A DNA stretch of 64,000 nucleotides from Chaetorhynchus papuensis (GCA_013396525.1 VWYX01000842.1:25752-89751), one strand, 5' to 3'. Positions 45,901 through 60,900 are shown, numbered from the stretch's first letter. Numbers and translations are program-made. Notes: generated by a model from the sequence alone, not told the origin.

Positions 45901-48900
45901 CTTAGAGAAAGACATTATTAACTAAAGATCCTTTTGGTTTCAAAACAGTAACCCTGATAAAATTTATTAAAAAACAGAAGTTCATCTAAAATACAGAATA
46001 CTCCTATTTTCAAACAAAAAGTTATCCGTTTCCTAAGTAGCAAAGTTAAAGACACATTTTCCCATGAAATATTTAGCCTAATTTACAACCTCATTTTCAT
46101 TTCCAATCCAAGCTCTGAAAGGAATTTCTCTAAGTAACTATTTCAGGCAATACAATGACATATAAACCTGGAGAAACTGCCTGGCACTTCCCTTTTCCGT
46201 CCTGTATATAACTATACATAGATGCACACATCCTTATCTTTGTGTGGCATCTTCCACAACTGGACCCACTCTCCACTGAAGTTCCCAGAGAGGATTAAAA
46301 CCTATGGAATAAATACAAGAAAAAGGGATTTTTGTGTTACCAACAGCACTTTACACTGGGCAAGAAGTGAAAAAGAGGCATTATATCTAATTTGTTTGTC
46401 TAATTTTAATCATAGAATCATTAAAGTTGGTAAAGACCTCTAAGATCTTTGAGTCTAAAGAGAAGGTGACTGAGGACATTTTCCTTTCCCTGTTTGATAA
46501 ACTAATTTAAACATCTTTTCCCTGCTGGAGTCACCAGCACTCCTACCTGAGTATGTGATCACCTATCCCTGAGTAACTTCTTCTTATCACTCTGTCAGAT
46601 TCCCAGAAGTCAGATGCAATTAGTCTCAGGTGCATTAAAAAAAAAAGGTTTTTAGTCAGCCAGACACCTCTCTCCTTGCCACAAGTGACTCAACACAGAT
46701 TGGGAACACACCTGCAAACATCAGCTCTGAGACATCTGGTTTGACGTGCAGACAGGTGAAGAGTGGCAGAGCACACTGGGCATTATTGATCTTCTCTTTC
46801 ATGTTGCTCAGAGTGGTGTCCATCCTCTGCAGGGAAAGAAAGACATCGGTCCCAAACACATCCTGTAAAGGCCTGCTGATATATATATATACATAAAATA
46901 TATAAAAAATAAATATCATGTATTTTTATTTTAAATAAAGATCTGGGAGACTCCTCCTGTCTCTGAAGTTTGAGAAGAAAAGTGAACAAACTCAGTTACT
47001 TCTATAAAAAACAGAAGAATTGGTAGAAGGAAGGAATCTGCTTGGATGCCTTTTATCTGCACAATTCAGGAGGAAGGAGTGGGAGGCAGGAAGAGGAAAT
47101 ATGCTCATGTTCCACAAACCAAAGGGACATGGCCAAAAAGCAAACAGCTCTGCTAGACAAAGCCAGTGCTTTGGTTTTCTTACTGTGAAAGATGAAAGCA
47201 AGGGAAAATCTCGTAGCAAGAATTAGGTAATGCTTTTCAATCTGGGCTGTTTCTGAATAGTCAGCCACAAGGTAACTAAGAACACCAAATGCACTATGAG
47301 GAGGCTTTTCTATTTGCTAACCACCTGCATCTCTCCTGGAAAATATTCTGGAGCCTGCAAGCAAAGAAAGGCTGAAGTCATTATGATGCAATAGCACTGA
47401 GATGTGTTATCTGTAAGTAACCACCAGCCCGAGTTCCATTTTTCACTGATGTGTCAGGTTCTGATTTAAACTAAACATCTGTGCATTTGTTTCATCCCTT
47501 GGTAAACAGGGACTTCTAAGCAGCCTCACACAATCATTAACAGCCCTTCAGCATCAGAATTCTGTACACATGCCACTAAAAGCTGTGTTGCCTCTTCTTC
47601 AGTGTTTTAAATTGTTTAAAATAAAAGCCACTATCAGTGAACACTCAAGAGAGACAGAAGTGTACAAAACACATCTGCAAATCCATTAACACATTTCAAT
47701 CTTGCCACAAGACCAAATCCAGCTACTGCTCACCTGACTCATTTGAACTGGGAAGTCTGTGTGCCTGATTCAGCCAATCAGGAATTTTCAATAATAGAAT
47801 ACAACAGTGTGAAGCTCTCCTGTTGTCCCTTTTCTCAAAAATCCAAGGGGATCTTTCAAGTCCTTTTTAAAGGAAATGCTGCTTTTCTTATAGCAAGATG
47901 TGCACCCTTTGTTAAATGTCGCTAAGGTCATTTCAAAAAAGGAGCAACAGTGGGAATTATGGCAGAGTTTGACAGCTCTAACAGCATCAGAAGCCGAGCA
48001 CTCACATCGTGGATCAGGGTTTCCCCTATGAGCATCCCGAAGATGTCTGTGAAGGTGACGGGCTGCCCCGAGCTCTTCTTGTTCCACAGGGCCTCGATGT
48101 AGCGCTTGACCTTCTGCGGGGTGAGCAGCAGCAGGGGGTTGTGGCTCACCGAGTTCATCAGCTCCTCGTTGATCTCCTTTGGGCCCTTGGCTGGGAAATC
48201 CGGGTGGGAATACAGAGTTGACATGTACCTGCAATGGGAAACGGGCTCTGTGAGCATCAAACCTGCTGCAGAGTCAGCTGCCTGAAAGCTACAGAGAGCT
48301 CATAAATGATTTGATACAATTACTGATTAAATCTGGTTCATTAACTCTCCATTCATACAGGAAATTGTCATTTCCTTTTTCTCAGAGCACAGAAAGCTGA
48401 GCAATTTCTTCTAAATATAAGCATAGGATCAAACACTCAACAGGCATTTCCATAATGAGTATGAAGTAAATGATTAAAGTGTCCTCATTTTTCTGTTTAA
48501 GGGATAACAGACAGAACATCCTAAGCTGAAAGGAGCTCCTCCAGTTGGCATAGCTCAGTTTGGCAGACTGGAGGTCCTAGAAGGACAAATGCAGTTCTCT
48601 CCCTGTAACGTGCACCTCTCTGCTCACCAGTTCATTATCACTACTGAAAAATTCCTAAAATACCTGTGTATCACAAAATCCCAAGATGGTTTGGGTTGGA
48701 AGGCCATCCAGTGCCACCCCTGCCATGGGCAGGGACACCTTCCACTAGCCCAGGTGGCTCCAAGCCCCATCCAACCTGGCCTTGGACACTTCCAGGGATC
48801 CAGGGGCAGCCAAAGCTTCTCTGGGCACCCTGTGCCAGGGCCTCCCCACCCTCACAGGGAGGAATTCCTACCCAATATCCCATCTAACCCTGCCCTCCAG

Positions 48901-51900
48901 GGAGCCATTCCCCCTTGTCCTGTCAGTCCAGGACCCTGTAAATTGTCTCTCTCCATGTTTCCTGTTGGCTCCTTCAGGCACTGCAAGGCCACAGTGAGGT
49001 CACCCCGAAGCTTCTCTTCTCCAGGTGAACAATCCCAGCTCTCCCAGCCTTTCCTCCCAGCAGAGCTGCTCCATCCCTCTGACCATCCTGGTGCCTCCTC
49101 TGGACTCTCTCCAGCAGCTCCAGGTCCTTCCTGTGCTGGGCCCCAGGGCTGGGGCAGCTCTGCAGGTGGGGTCTCACCTGAGCACAGGGGCAGAGGGGCA
49201 GAATCCCCATCCCTTCCCTGCTGCCCACACCGGGGGCTCAGCCCAGGGCACGGGGGGTTCTGGGCTGGATATGGCCCCACTTTCCAGGAGATGATGCTTC
49301 CATAATAAACTGAAGCACAACAACTACAACCTGTGCAGAGAGTTAATTGACTGTGAGGATGTGGAAGAGGCAAATCATGAGTTTGTTACTGAGAAACAAG
49401 TTAAGTTTTACTGCAAACAAAGCTCAGACACACGGGGTCAGTCGGGCCCTGAGGTCATGCCCAGCCATTTCTGTGACAGCACAACCAACCCTGTCCCATG
49501 TGGGCTGCCAGGACTTGATCCATGGGCTCCATGTCAGCTCCTGGATGCAGGGAAAGGGGAATGCAGCTGGAGAAGTCAGCACAAAGCTGAAGTAAGATGG
49601 CAGGAAAGCATTGCTCCAAGGTTAGGCATGCAGCTGAGAGGACAAGCAAAAACCTGCCTCTCCCGCCAGGAAAGGAATTCTCCACCCTTCAGGAAAAAAA
49701 GAAAAGAGAATTATTCCCAAGTGATAGACTGCATGGAAAAGAAAGAAAAGAAAGGGAGTGCCAAAGTGTCAATTTATTTATTCAACAAGCAAGGAAAGAC
49801 TGAAGGGTGACATCAGAGTGCAAAAGCAAATTTGTTCAAACGCAACTGTCTCCAATCTGTTTCTGACTGCAGCAGTTCAGATAATCTTGCTATTTTAACT
49901 CAGATTTTATAGGTTTACATTTGATCAGCTATGTATTCACCCCTGGGTTTTTCCCAAAGGAGACCTCATAGCCAGCAGACTGACGTCTGTCCTGAGGAGG
50001 GACTGCAAACCCTTCCCCAGAAACACAGGGAATGTTTTAACACCACGTTGCACTATTCCATTACTCTTCATCCACCTTCTGCTTTTCACAATGTGACCAA
50101 AGTCCATCCATCCCTCAATGGACAGTGATAAATCTGCCCCCACCACCAGTGATAGAAAACTCGAGTTCCAACCATTTGTAGTCCAGCCTAAAGGAGAAAC
50201 TAACTCTAGTTCACAGACACTTCTGGCATTTCAAAACCTCCTGGCATTCTGAAAGCTTCCCTCTAGTCTGGGAGGGGGGAAGCAAGCTTCACACAATGAA
50301 AAATAATTGACAAAAAAACCCATCCAAGGAAAAGAACTGATCATTATCTCCTTCAAGAGTCAACTTTGGAGTTAGAGTAGACTGACACCTGTCTTTCAAA
50401 CCAAGACAAGTATTTGCATGGAATTAAAATTCAGGTGCTTCCTTAGGGCTAAAGCAGGTGACAAAGCTCATCCCAGGCAGACTCCCTGCTCTTTTATATT
50501 CCAACAAGTCTTTTCCTCCCACAGAAATAAGACATTTGTATAATCTCTGAGTCTGAAGGATCCTAGAGGTTTCTGCTCCAGCCTCCTGCTCAATGCAGGG
50601 CCAGCCTAAGTCAGATGAGGCTGCTCAGGGCTGTGCTCAGTCAAGTTCAGCTTTCACATGAGCACTGCCTGAGTCAGACTGAGAGGATGACACCCTACTC
50701 AGCTGAGGATGGCTCAACACATTCCAGTGCTGGGCCACTCTCACTGCAACATAGTTTTCCTAAGAGTTAATCCAATTACTCCTTCTCCTTTCTAAATTAA
50801 ACAGTGCCAGTGGGACTGAGACAGGTAATCCACAGAGGGATGCTCTGCACAGTGGCAGCCAGGCCCTAGACATCCCCAGTAAATCCACCAGGATTTTACA
50901 CTGGGTGTAAAAAAGAGCTAAAGATCCTTCAGTGATTATGAGGTGCTCTAAAAGCCCTCCCAAAGCATACAACACATTTTGGGTTGATATTTTGGGTCAT
51001 CAGCTTCAAATCACAAAGGATTTTTTTTGGTTTTTCACATTTCATCAAGAAAATAGAACAACACACATTGGGTGTTGATAAAGAAATACAGGTGCATATG
51101 TGTGGCACCTCTTTCCATCCATTCCTGCTTGCAAAGCTCCTGGAAGAGCACCTGGAGCCTGAGATGTCCTTGTCCTTTGGGGCATCCAAAACACCTCCCC
51201 CACCAGACTTGGACGTGTAAAATGTGCTGTGAATTACAACCATGGAAATAAACCAGCTCTCATGCCAACTCCTTCAGAACTTGCTGCAGAGAAGCTGAGG
51301 ATAACCAAGAGCAAGGCCTTACCACGTGGATCCGGAGAGCCCAGCGATGTACGTGGCACAGTCCAGGACTCCTGACTCAAAAAGTGCCTTCATGACTCCA
51401 GCAAAGCCCACCATGGCCCGGAACCCCCCTCCCGAGCCCAGCACGGCGATCACTGGCACCTGCAGGGATGAGAGCAACACAACCGCCACATCAGTGACAC
51501 GGGACACACCAGGAGCACCCGGTCCAACCCCTGGACACCCCAAGAAGAATTAGAACTTATTTGAAGAAGTCACCACCTGTAGCAAGATTTCTAAACAAAA
51601 GTATACTCAGAATTTCTTTAGAACTGTCTGTCCTTATCCACGATCCGAAACAGAGGAGATATTAAATTTAGTTATTAAATGAACTATTCAGTTACAAGAC
51701 CACAGAGATTTTTAAAGCAACCTAAACCCCAGCTTTAATCCAATTCATATCATTGTGACAGAGCCAACAGCAGTAGAAGTTACTAATGAGAAACAGAACA
51801 GAGACAAATAATATTTTGACCGGGAGTTTAAAAACAAGTTTTGTAACAAAAACATCCAGTATTATTGCACAGCCTCAATTTTACCACCACTTAGCAAAAA

Positions 51901-54900
51901 TTACCAGAGAGGTAGTGGGAATTGATGTGGATCTGGACAACTACTCAGCCGCCAAGAGAGGAGTGAGCAGAGCCAGGCATGGTTATTGTGGCACCAGGTT
52001 AAAACTATCCACAGGGATTTATTTTACACTTCTCTCCTTCTTACTGCCCAGCCCTGACATCCAGGCTGTTCCCCTCAACTGCACAGTTTCCCCAGGTATC
52101 TAAAAAGAAGACAAAATAAAATAAAAATTCACATGCTCCCACCATCACATGTTTTGGCCTAAGCAAAGGGCCCATCTGGTTCCCAGTTTCCAAAACCCAG
52201 GAGGATTTTCCACTGTTCAGTGGTGACAAAGGAACCACCTCTTGGTTGTTACTGAGCATAAAAAGAATCGCACAGCTGCGCAGAAAGCCCCTATCTGATC
52301 AAACTGCTAATCTGTCAAAAATCTCCCTGAAAGGCAATTTCAGGTGCCAATAGATGGGATTAGTGATAAAAGGATCCGTGTGACTACAGAGTCCTGTTCT
52401 TTCTGCAGACTCCATGCTCCAAGCCATGAAACTCCCCCGAGGACTGACCGTCCCAAGGAAATGCCCGTGAACAATGACCAAGGCACTCAAGACATTTCTT
52501 GAGGCTTCCACTCCCCAAAACTGCTTATTCTTGATGCAGTGAGATTATTTTGTTACCTCCTTCAGGAGCGTTCAGCTTTAGTAACAGAAACCACAGGTAT
52601 TCCCTGGCCCCGCACTCATCATGCAGCTCCAGAGATAGGGATCTATCCCAAAAATGACACAGCCCAGGGAAGGGTTCGGGATGTGTTTTGTTAAGCCAAC
52701 GCCCCAATAACGGAGCAGCTGCTTTGAAGGAAGAGCCATGCCAGTAATCACTCCTTTAATAACGTGGGGAGGCTCTGAAAGCTCCTCAGGAGCACTGCCC
52801 ACTCAGCCTGAGCAGACACATCCCAGCAGGGTGGAGATGTCACCTGCAAGCCTGGAGAAAGTATGTGAGAACACTTCCAGAGCACCACTGCTCCACTCAT
52901 CAGTGCACTGGCACCAGGGAAAATGGGAGAGTTCCTCAGCAGGCAGAGGAATCCGCTATGGAGATGGGCTGGGAATGTCCAGGAGAGTCACCAACATCCT
53001 GACTGCAAATGCTTCCTGGATCCACAGGCACTCTGGGCATCCCAGATTCCTGCACTGGGAAGGGTGGATACAACGAGGAGAAGGTGGATTACGGAATCGC
53101 AAAATCGCTCAGGTTGGAAAAGACCTCCAAGATCATCAGGTCCAACCATCATCCCAGCACCACCACCATGTTCACCACTAAACCATGTCCCCAGGTGCCA
53201 CATCCACACATTTTTTGAACTCCTCCAGGGATGATGATTCCACCACTGTCCTGGGCAGCCCCTTTTCAATGCTTTACAGCTTTTTCAGTGAAGAAATTTT
53301 CCCTAATATCCAACCTGAGCCTGCCTTGGCACAGCTTGAGGCCATTCCCTCTCCTCCTGTCCCTGTTCCCTGGGAGCAGAGCCTAACCCCCCTGGCTGCC
53401 CCCTCCTGTCAGGGAGTTGTGCAGAGCCACAAGGTCCCCCCTGAGCCTCCTCTTCTCCGGGCTGAGCCTCCCCAGCACCCATGGGCATTGCACAGCAAAT
53501 AAATAAAATTTTACAATGATGACAAAAAACAACTGAAGAGAAGCACCTCCTGCACATTTCCACTCATTTATTTCAATACAAGCTGAGCTGCAGCATAAAT
53601 CAAGTGAGGCAGATTCAGAGTCCTCTCCTGCTCTGCAGAGGAAGCAGGCAGGTTTGTTAAAACAGCTTTTTAGCTCCAATTCAGTTTTCAACATGTTTAA
53701 AGGCACAAAACAGTAAAAATTGAAATGAAATACACCCATCCTGCAAGTTACCCTCTTATCTGGCATAAAGAGGGCAGAGGCAGGGAGAGGGGAAGGAGCT
53801 GCAGCCAGAGCACCCAGGGCCAAGAACCAGGAAACCATGTCCTGATGAAGAACAGAGAAAAGAGGATACCAAAGGCTGCACACTCCTCTACTGAACCCTA
53901 AATCCTTTGTACCGAACCACCAGCACATGAGATCACTCAAACCAAAAGGTTCTTAATCATATCTTCCAGTAATCAGGCAAGAAAAAGCTAAACCATACTA
54001 AATCTTGTTTTGGGAACGAGTGGTGCAGATGTTTTTATCCAAATGCCCTGGAAACACGGTGCACAAAATCTGAATACCTGTGGTGGAAAAGAAATGCCAT
54101 AGGGCACACAAATGATTACTAAAAAATTGTTCTGCAAATCCAGTTTGTAGAAAACAATATGCTTTCTTTAGAAGATTTATAGGAAATATTTTTAGAAAAT
54201 TGCTTGGAGCAGCAAAAATTATAAAAATAAACTGGGCAACATCAGAAGTACAAGAAATCTCTGTGTTTCCAGAATGTGACTCAGGATTAAGTCAGGAAAT
54301 TTGGAACTACTCACTTCCCATCCAGACATGTATAATGAATTCAGAGGTATTAGAGTCTCTCAGCATCCCTGCGAAGCACAAGATACTCAAGAGATAAAGC
54401 AACTTGAGTGAACTTTGAGTAAGTGACTTGTCCAAGATTAAACAAGGCCCACAGACAGCTAAGACTACTCAGTGTCTCCCAACTTCATGTTAAGACTCCA
54501 AACATCCAATAAATCCTCCTGCTATCTTCCATCTGTAGCAATAAAAGTAAAACTGCAGTTTAATTTGAACAAAAAGGGTTTTTTCACTGCTAGAAACAGA
54601 TAAAAATTCTGACAAGTCAGCTTAGAAGTACACACTTGGCATATGAAAAATAGGAGGATAGCTACAGCTACTGAAGATGCAGCTGAACTGATAAAATTTC
54701 AGTTTTGGAGACAGTGAGGGATACCAAGGGAAGATGATGACACAAAGAATAAGAGATCTTACCTATCCTTTGCAATTATTCATGCACAGATACCACCTGC
54801 ACAGAACTGAGACCTGAGGCACTGAGTATCACTCCAGTTCCAGCTGGAGCTTAGCAGAATATCCACATCTTTTCTGAGGAAGATCCTATTCTGCTCTAGG

Positions 54901-57900
54901 TCACACCAATGTCCCACTGACAGATTCCTACTCTGATAAGATCTGCATGTGTTAAGATGAAAATAACTGAACGGAAAATTAAAAAACCTTGAAAATGTTC
55001 CTCCACAATACTCACAATTTATCTCACTCCAGTTAAAGAGTGTACAATACATGTTAAATTCTTTAATGTTCCTCAGAAAGTTCACATAAGAACATTTCAT
55101 GAAGCAAGACAGAGTTCAAAAGTACACAACAACTAAACATTTACCACCTGCTCAAAACTTCATGGAAATTTTAGATACTCTTCAGTGTTGGTTGCAAAAG
55201 ACTGTCACATTGTGCTTATATTAAAAATGCACAAAAGGAATCAATGCCAATGAAGGAATCAACTCAGATTAATTTGTGGACTTTGTTCATTGCTTGACAC
55301 CCCCACAGGCACAAAGTGTTCCTGTCACAATTCTGGGAGCAGCACAGGAGAGGGAATGGGCAAGAAAGGAAGAGCATGGAAAAGCTACAAACTAGATCTG
55401 GACCAAATGGATTCTTAATTAACTCTAAATAATGCAGAGTTTTATGAAATCACTGAAGAGCTCAGTAGGATCTGGCCCCTCTCCTCACTGTGGTGTGAGG
55501 CCCTGGCACAGGGTGCCCAGAGAAGCTGTGGCTGCCCCTGGATCCCTGGAAGTGTCCAAGGCCAGGTTGGACAGGGCTTGGAGCAACTTGGGACAGTGGA
55601 AGGTGTCCCTGGCCATGGCAGGGGGTGGCACTGGATGATCCTTACAGTCCCTTTAAACCCAAACCATTCCCTGATTCTGTGATACGACCCAAGCCACCAT
55701 CAAAGCACCAGCAAGTCAAGGAAAGCTGCATTTTCTCATGCTTCAAAGAAATAAAACTTCATAACCCTAATCCAGTAAAACTGGCTCAAGGAAAAGAAGG
55801 AAGGAAAGAAATAAACTAATTTCCAAGCTGACTCTAAATTTAAACCAGCTCATTTCCTGCCTACTCTTTCAAAGATGAAGGTCACAGAGCATGGGATGGG
55901 TACTGGGCATGCAGGGGCACATTCTGTGCTGGGTGAGTGCCCAGAGCCACTGCAGGATTCAGCAGATATTTCACACACCTTGAGGCACTTTTCAGATGGC
56001 AATCTCCCCTCAGAGCCAACACCTTCACAAAGTCTGGGATTCAAACGGGAAAAGCTGGAGCAGTTTGTTTAAAGGGCCAATGAATCACAGAACCCCAGAA
56101 TGATTTGGCTGGAAGGGACATTAAAGGCCATCCAGTGCCACCCCAGGGACACCTTCCACTAGCCCGGGTGGCTCCAAGCCCTGTCCAACCTGGCCTTGGA
56201 CACTTCCAGGGATCCAGGGGCAACCACAGCTTCTCTGGACACCCTGTGCCAGGGCCTCCCCGCCCTCACAGGGAAGAATTTCTTCCTAATATCTGACCTA
56301 ATCTCCCCTTCTATAGTTTAAAACTGTTCCCCCTGGTCATAAACTTTAATCTCTAACTTTAGAGCCAAGAAAAATTACTCTCCAGGCTAAACGTTGTATG
56401 TTCATAGAGGAAAAGAATTTTTATAATCTATGATCTTTCTACACCGAACCCTTCCACCTCGCACACCTCATTCCTTCCTCTCACAGGCAAATGAAGGATT
56501 CCAAAGGGGATGCTAACCCTGATGGGAGCTCTCCAAACTTACATCACGGGAAGTGGCCAGGTTCTGGCTGTTCTCCTCCCCTAGGAATGATCTGATGCTG
56601 TGCATGATGTTGTCTCTGCGCTGCTGCCGGAACCTCTTCTCCTCATCGCACAGGGCCATGCTGAACCGCAGGTCCGTCGAGGAGCTGTTTGGGAAAGGGA
56701 CAGGCTGGCACAAAAGGCTCAGTTCCAAACAGGATCACAAACATCACCGTGGGAAATGAGCACACAGGAGCAGAAACTCCTCATTCACTTCCTTAAGATG
56801 AAATGAAATTGTGTTTTTCATGTGACGCCATTCATCAGCTCTGGAGTGATGGAGGCAAAGTACAACGTGTCTCTAAGACATGCATTTTATACAGAACTCA
56901 TTAAAAGGAAATAATTAAATACAGCAAGCGAGTTCTCCACTCACATACAACTATAAATCTTACAGCACAGATCATACTGGCACACCACAGGAAAATCTAA
57001 GCCCTCTTCTCTGTATTTTTTCCCACATTGTGGGAAAAAAAATGTACACAGGGCTGTGTAAGGATCTCAGTGCTGTACAATAAATGAAGGTACAACTTCA
57101 GCTGCCACTTCTCATGGACAGCAGAGAGGAGTGGACAAATCCACCCTGGTACACACTGAAAAGCACACAATGATGAAATCGATCTATTTAGGCTCAGAGA
57201 ATAATTCCCCAGGTTTTTAAAAAAACCTATTACGTAATAAAATAATAGGATTAAGAAAAGGGGGGAAAAGACTCCCTAGAAGCAATGTTCCATGAAGATA
57301 TCCACAATCTGCATGGCTATCAGGGAACAGCAGCAGAACTTGATAAGATCCTTCACATTTCAAAGCCTAAGGAGAAGACACAGCCAAGCATCTTCTGTTT
57401 ATTTAATGTCAGAGATATGAAATACTTGTAATGTACAAAGCCTGGCTGGTTCAGGGTGGTCTCAAGGACCACCCACAAATGTATTTTCCTAGTACAACAT
57501 GATGAGCAGAAATTATCCCTGGGGATGTTTGTCAGTCTCTGGAGTAATCAGGAAAGAGTTTAACTTTTACAGTGCTCAGTGCTGCTATTTATAGTTACAG
57601 ACGAAAAAATGACTCCTTAAATGCCTTGCTCTCAGAAAATAATTTTTAGACTTAAAATATATTTTTCTGATTATGCCTCAATGTGATTTTTGGTCTTTTG
57701 CCATGACAGGTGAAGAATGAGGGAGAAAGGCAGCTAGAGAGGGAAAAAAAAAGGGACATATAAAGGTAGATATCTGCTTAGCTTTTACATGGAGAGCTCC
57801 CGGCCCCAAATCTTCACCTTTGCCTTCAGCACTGAATGTTATTTACATTTAAATACATTTTAGGGGCTCTGTAACAGCAGCCATAGAAGCTGGAAGTTAA

Positions 57901-60900
57901 TGTGAGAGGCCAAGTTCCCAGAGAAGGTGAAACAGTGAGGATGAAGCTGCACCTGAATGAGGTCTGTGGGTTTTTTAGGGACAAAGCCTTCAAGAAGGAA
58001 AAGTCCTTCACATAAACCAGGCTGAGAGATTCACACGGGATGGCCTCACTCCTGCAAACATTTGGGAGGGTCACACCACTTAGTCCCAGTGAGGGTGTTT
58101 AGTCAATGACAGAATTACAACATGAAAATAAACCTCAGTTGTAAATTTTCCTCATTTTTACAGTAGCTGGTATTTCTACACTACAACAAGGAATTTTTGC
58201 ACTCTACCTCACACGTTTTTAAGAAAATCCCAACAGGGTGGGACTCTTAGGGTGTTCTAGTGCAGGGCCAGGAGCTGGACTTTGATGATCCTTGTGGGTC
58301 CCTTCCAATTCAGGATATTCTGTGATTCCATGAAAATTTTAATGAACAGTTTAAAATAATAAAATTCCTTTGCTGCTGGTATATTTTCACCCTTTTTAAA
58401 AAAAAATATGAGATACTCACCATACTTCCAGAGACAATTCCAAAGTCATTTCTGTGACCTAAACAAGGAATATTTAAATTGGTTACAGCACTTAAGAGAG
58501 GGAAAACCCACAAACACACCTGGAACATCAACTACTACTGTCAGAATTTTTCTTTTTTCCTTTCTCCTTCACCTTTTTTAAAAAGGAGGATATTTTTGGC
58601 ACATGTGAATGAGATTCTTTTCTATGGATTTTTTTTTTAAAGCACACAGTGTGATTCCAAAATACACCACTAGCACTGAATACAGTGGAAAATGTTGGTA
58701 AGTGCTGACTTTCATTCCTCAGATCCCACTGTCTTGCCTTTCTTGCACTGCTAATCCCTTTCTGACAGTGCTGCTCATCTCTGTCCTGAGGGGATCTGAT
58801 TGTCTTCACCCACTTGTGGCTGGCAGGAGAACCAGGGGATCACATCCATCTGCCACCTGCGTGAGGGATCACTGCTCTGTGTTCCTCAGGAGCCACCAAG
58901 TGTCTTTCCACAGCTAAACGTGCCTTAATTAGCAACCAGGAAGGGTGGTTGCTTACAACTTGCTGAAAGATGCAATAAATGTCACTGCACAATGGCTTCA
59001 CTTGCCAAACACACTGAACTCCCTAGCCACGAGCTGTGGGTTGGCCTCCTCTGCCTTTCATTGAGTACTGAAAGGGTTGCCTGCAGGCAAGAAGTTAAAA
59101 AATTATGATTAAAGCACCAACTCCCGGTCAGGCACAATCCAGGAGTACAAGGCTGAGGAACTAAGAGAGCATGGAGAGGGATTTTCAGCTCCCCAAGCTT
59201 TCTCCTGTGCAATGGCCAGGCTGGTGCAGCCCTGGAGGAGTGTGACAGACTCAGCGTGTCTTCCACCTAAAACCAGATTCTCCTCCTCACCTGGGGCATG
59301 TGAGCACCAGGCACGGAGCTACAGCACCCCAGACTGAACATCTGCTTGACCCTCAGACAGCAGTGAGGGACTTGGGATGCAAAGCTGCCTCTGACTTGCA
59401 CATCCAGGCCCAATTCCTGAAACAGGAATTGCAAATGAGGCAGGGCATGAGGAAGGTGGGGGGAATAAGAAGAGGCAGACAAACAACAAAGGGAGGACGT
59501 GAACAAACAGAGTGAAGAGTTACCAAGAAAGCACTTCAAAGGCAGGGAAGCAATTACATTATTCCCCACCTGGTATTACTAATTTAGAAAGCACTGCTGA
59601 AACCATGCAGTGATCCAATGCTTACAGAAATGCATGCACAGGAAATAAACCCTTGGAGGGAAGCATTCCAACAGGGAGATATCATGGCATTTTCTACAAC
59701 TTACACAGCCTGCCACAGACATCTCAGCAATATGTGCTATGTACACATTGTCTACATCGGGCTCAACCTGACTTCATCTCCCCTCAACTATTTGCTTATA
59801 AATTTCAGAGCGTATTTGCCCTTTTTGCACTGTTTTTTTCCCTGTGACTCCCTACCAAACTTTGCTGAACACTGATGGGAAGTTAAAGCAAGGCAAGGCC
59901 TTGTACTACTGGAATGAGCTTTGTGAACTGTGTTTGCAAAATGTATTCATCAGTTCTTTCTCACTGCCCCACCTCATGCCTGGCAGAACCAGGACCTGCA
60001 CTCAGCCCATGCTCTGGAAGTCCAAGAGTTACTGAAACACTTAGTGAAATAAAAATGCAGAAACTTCAAACAATGCAGTAATTTTAAAAAGGAAAAATAA
60101 TGGGGGGTATCAAAATTCCAACTGCCCTAAGGCTATGCCAAATTAAATGCTAAACCTCACATATGAAATTCTCTAGTTTCCAGTAAACAGGCCTTTAACC
60201 AGTTATTTGCTGTAACTACACTTTTAAAGTTGTACCACGTGGAAAACAGCAGAGTAGTGACAAATCAAGATCTCTGATCATACAATAAACTACAGCCCAA
60301 ACCAGAGATGCAGATGGTATTTATACATTTTAATATGTGCAGAACAAGCTCAATTCCACCCAGATTTAGCCAGGAGTTACTGAGCAGGCACACAAGCCCT
60401 GCTCAAATGACTCCATCTTGTTTGCAGATGTGTTTAAAGGGAATAATCCAATTACTGCATCATTGCATGTTAACCAGGGCTGTGTCACAACAAGCCACTT
60501 ACAGAAAGTGAAACATGTAATAATGAAAGAATTCCTTCAGCTTTCTGGAAGCCACAGGCAGCAGCAGGAGGGGCAATGCACTGACCAGCAAACTCTGAGT
60601 AACCTCACGCTCAGGCCATGAAACTAAACTGCATCGAGTGGGGAAGAAACTGCTTTAGGCAAAGGAAGTTCCAAACTAGACTTCTAGAGAGGATTCTTTC
60701 AGCAGGGACACCAAGGCATTCAGTAGCACTGTTTTGCCTAATTCTCCTCTCAGAAGGGCTGTAAGAAGATAAATAATTAAGGTTTAACAGTGTCTTTAGG
60801 CTCTGTGTTTATCCATGGGCAACAGTGAAAGCTCAGAAAACTTCTGATGAGGGCAAAGTCACGAATGTCCAACTTACGTCATTGAAAGTTAACTGGACCT

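Larger units (their letters stand above)
48229..51322 (-). other. PLA2G4A intron (3,094 bp)
   Basis: It contains the longest CR1 copy of the window (48,671-49,265, minus) and an older CR1 remnant at 50,545-50,800. The remaining sequence is not recognised. Confidence 0.9.
51460..56542 (-). other. PLA2G4A intron (5,083 bp)
   Basis: This is the longest intron. It holds CR1 copies at 53,094-53,480 (minus), 55,494-55,684 (plus) and 56,085-56,340 (minus), plus a possible MIR-like remnant near 54,410. The rest is unassigned. Confidence 0.9.
56685..58420 (-). other. PLA2G4A intron (1,736 bp)
   Basis: GT-AG intron holding a perfect 11-bp-arm hairpin at 57,016-57,040 and a CR1 3' end at 58,236-58,330, close to the micro-exon donor. 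Confidence 0.9.

Noticed and set aside
48589..49373. 238-codon plus-strand frame and 173-codon minus-strand frame rich in Pro/Ser/Gly
   Set aside because: Both lie over the long CR1 3' region, which is noncoding. The sequence is a repeat in a PLA2G4A intron.
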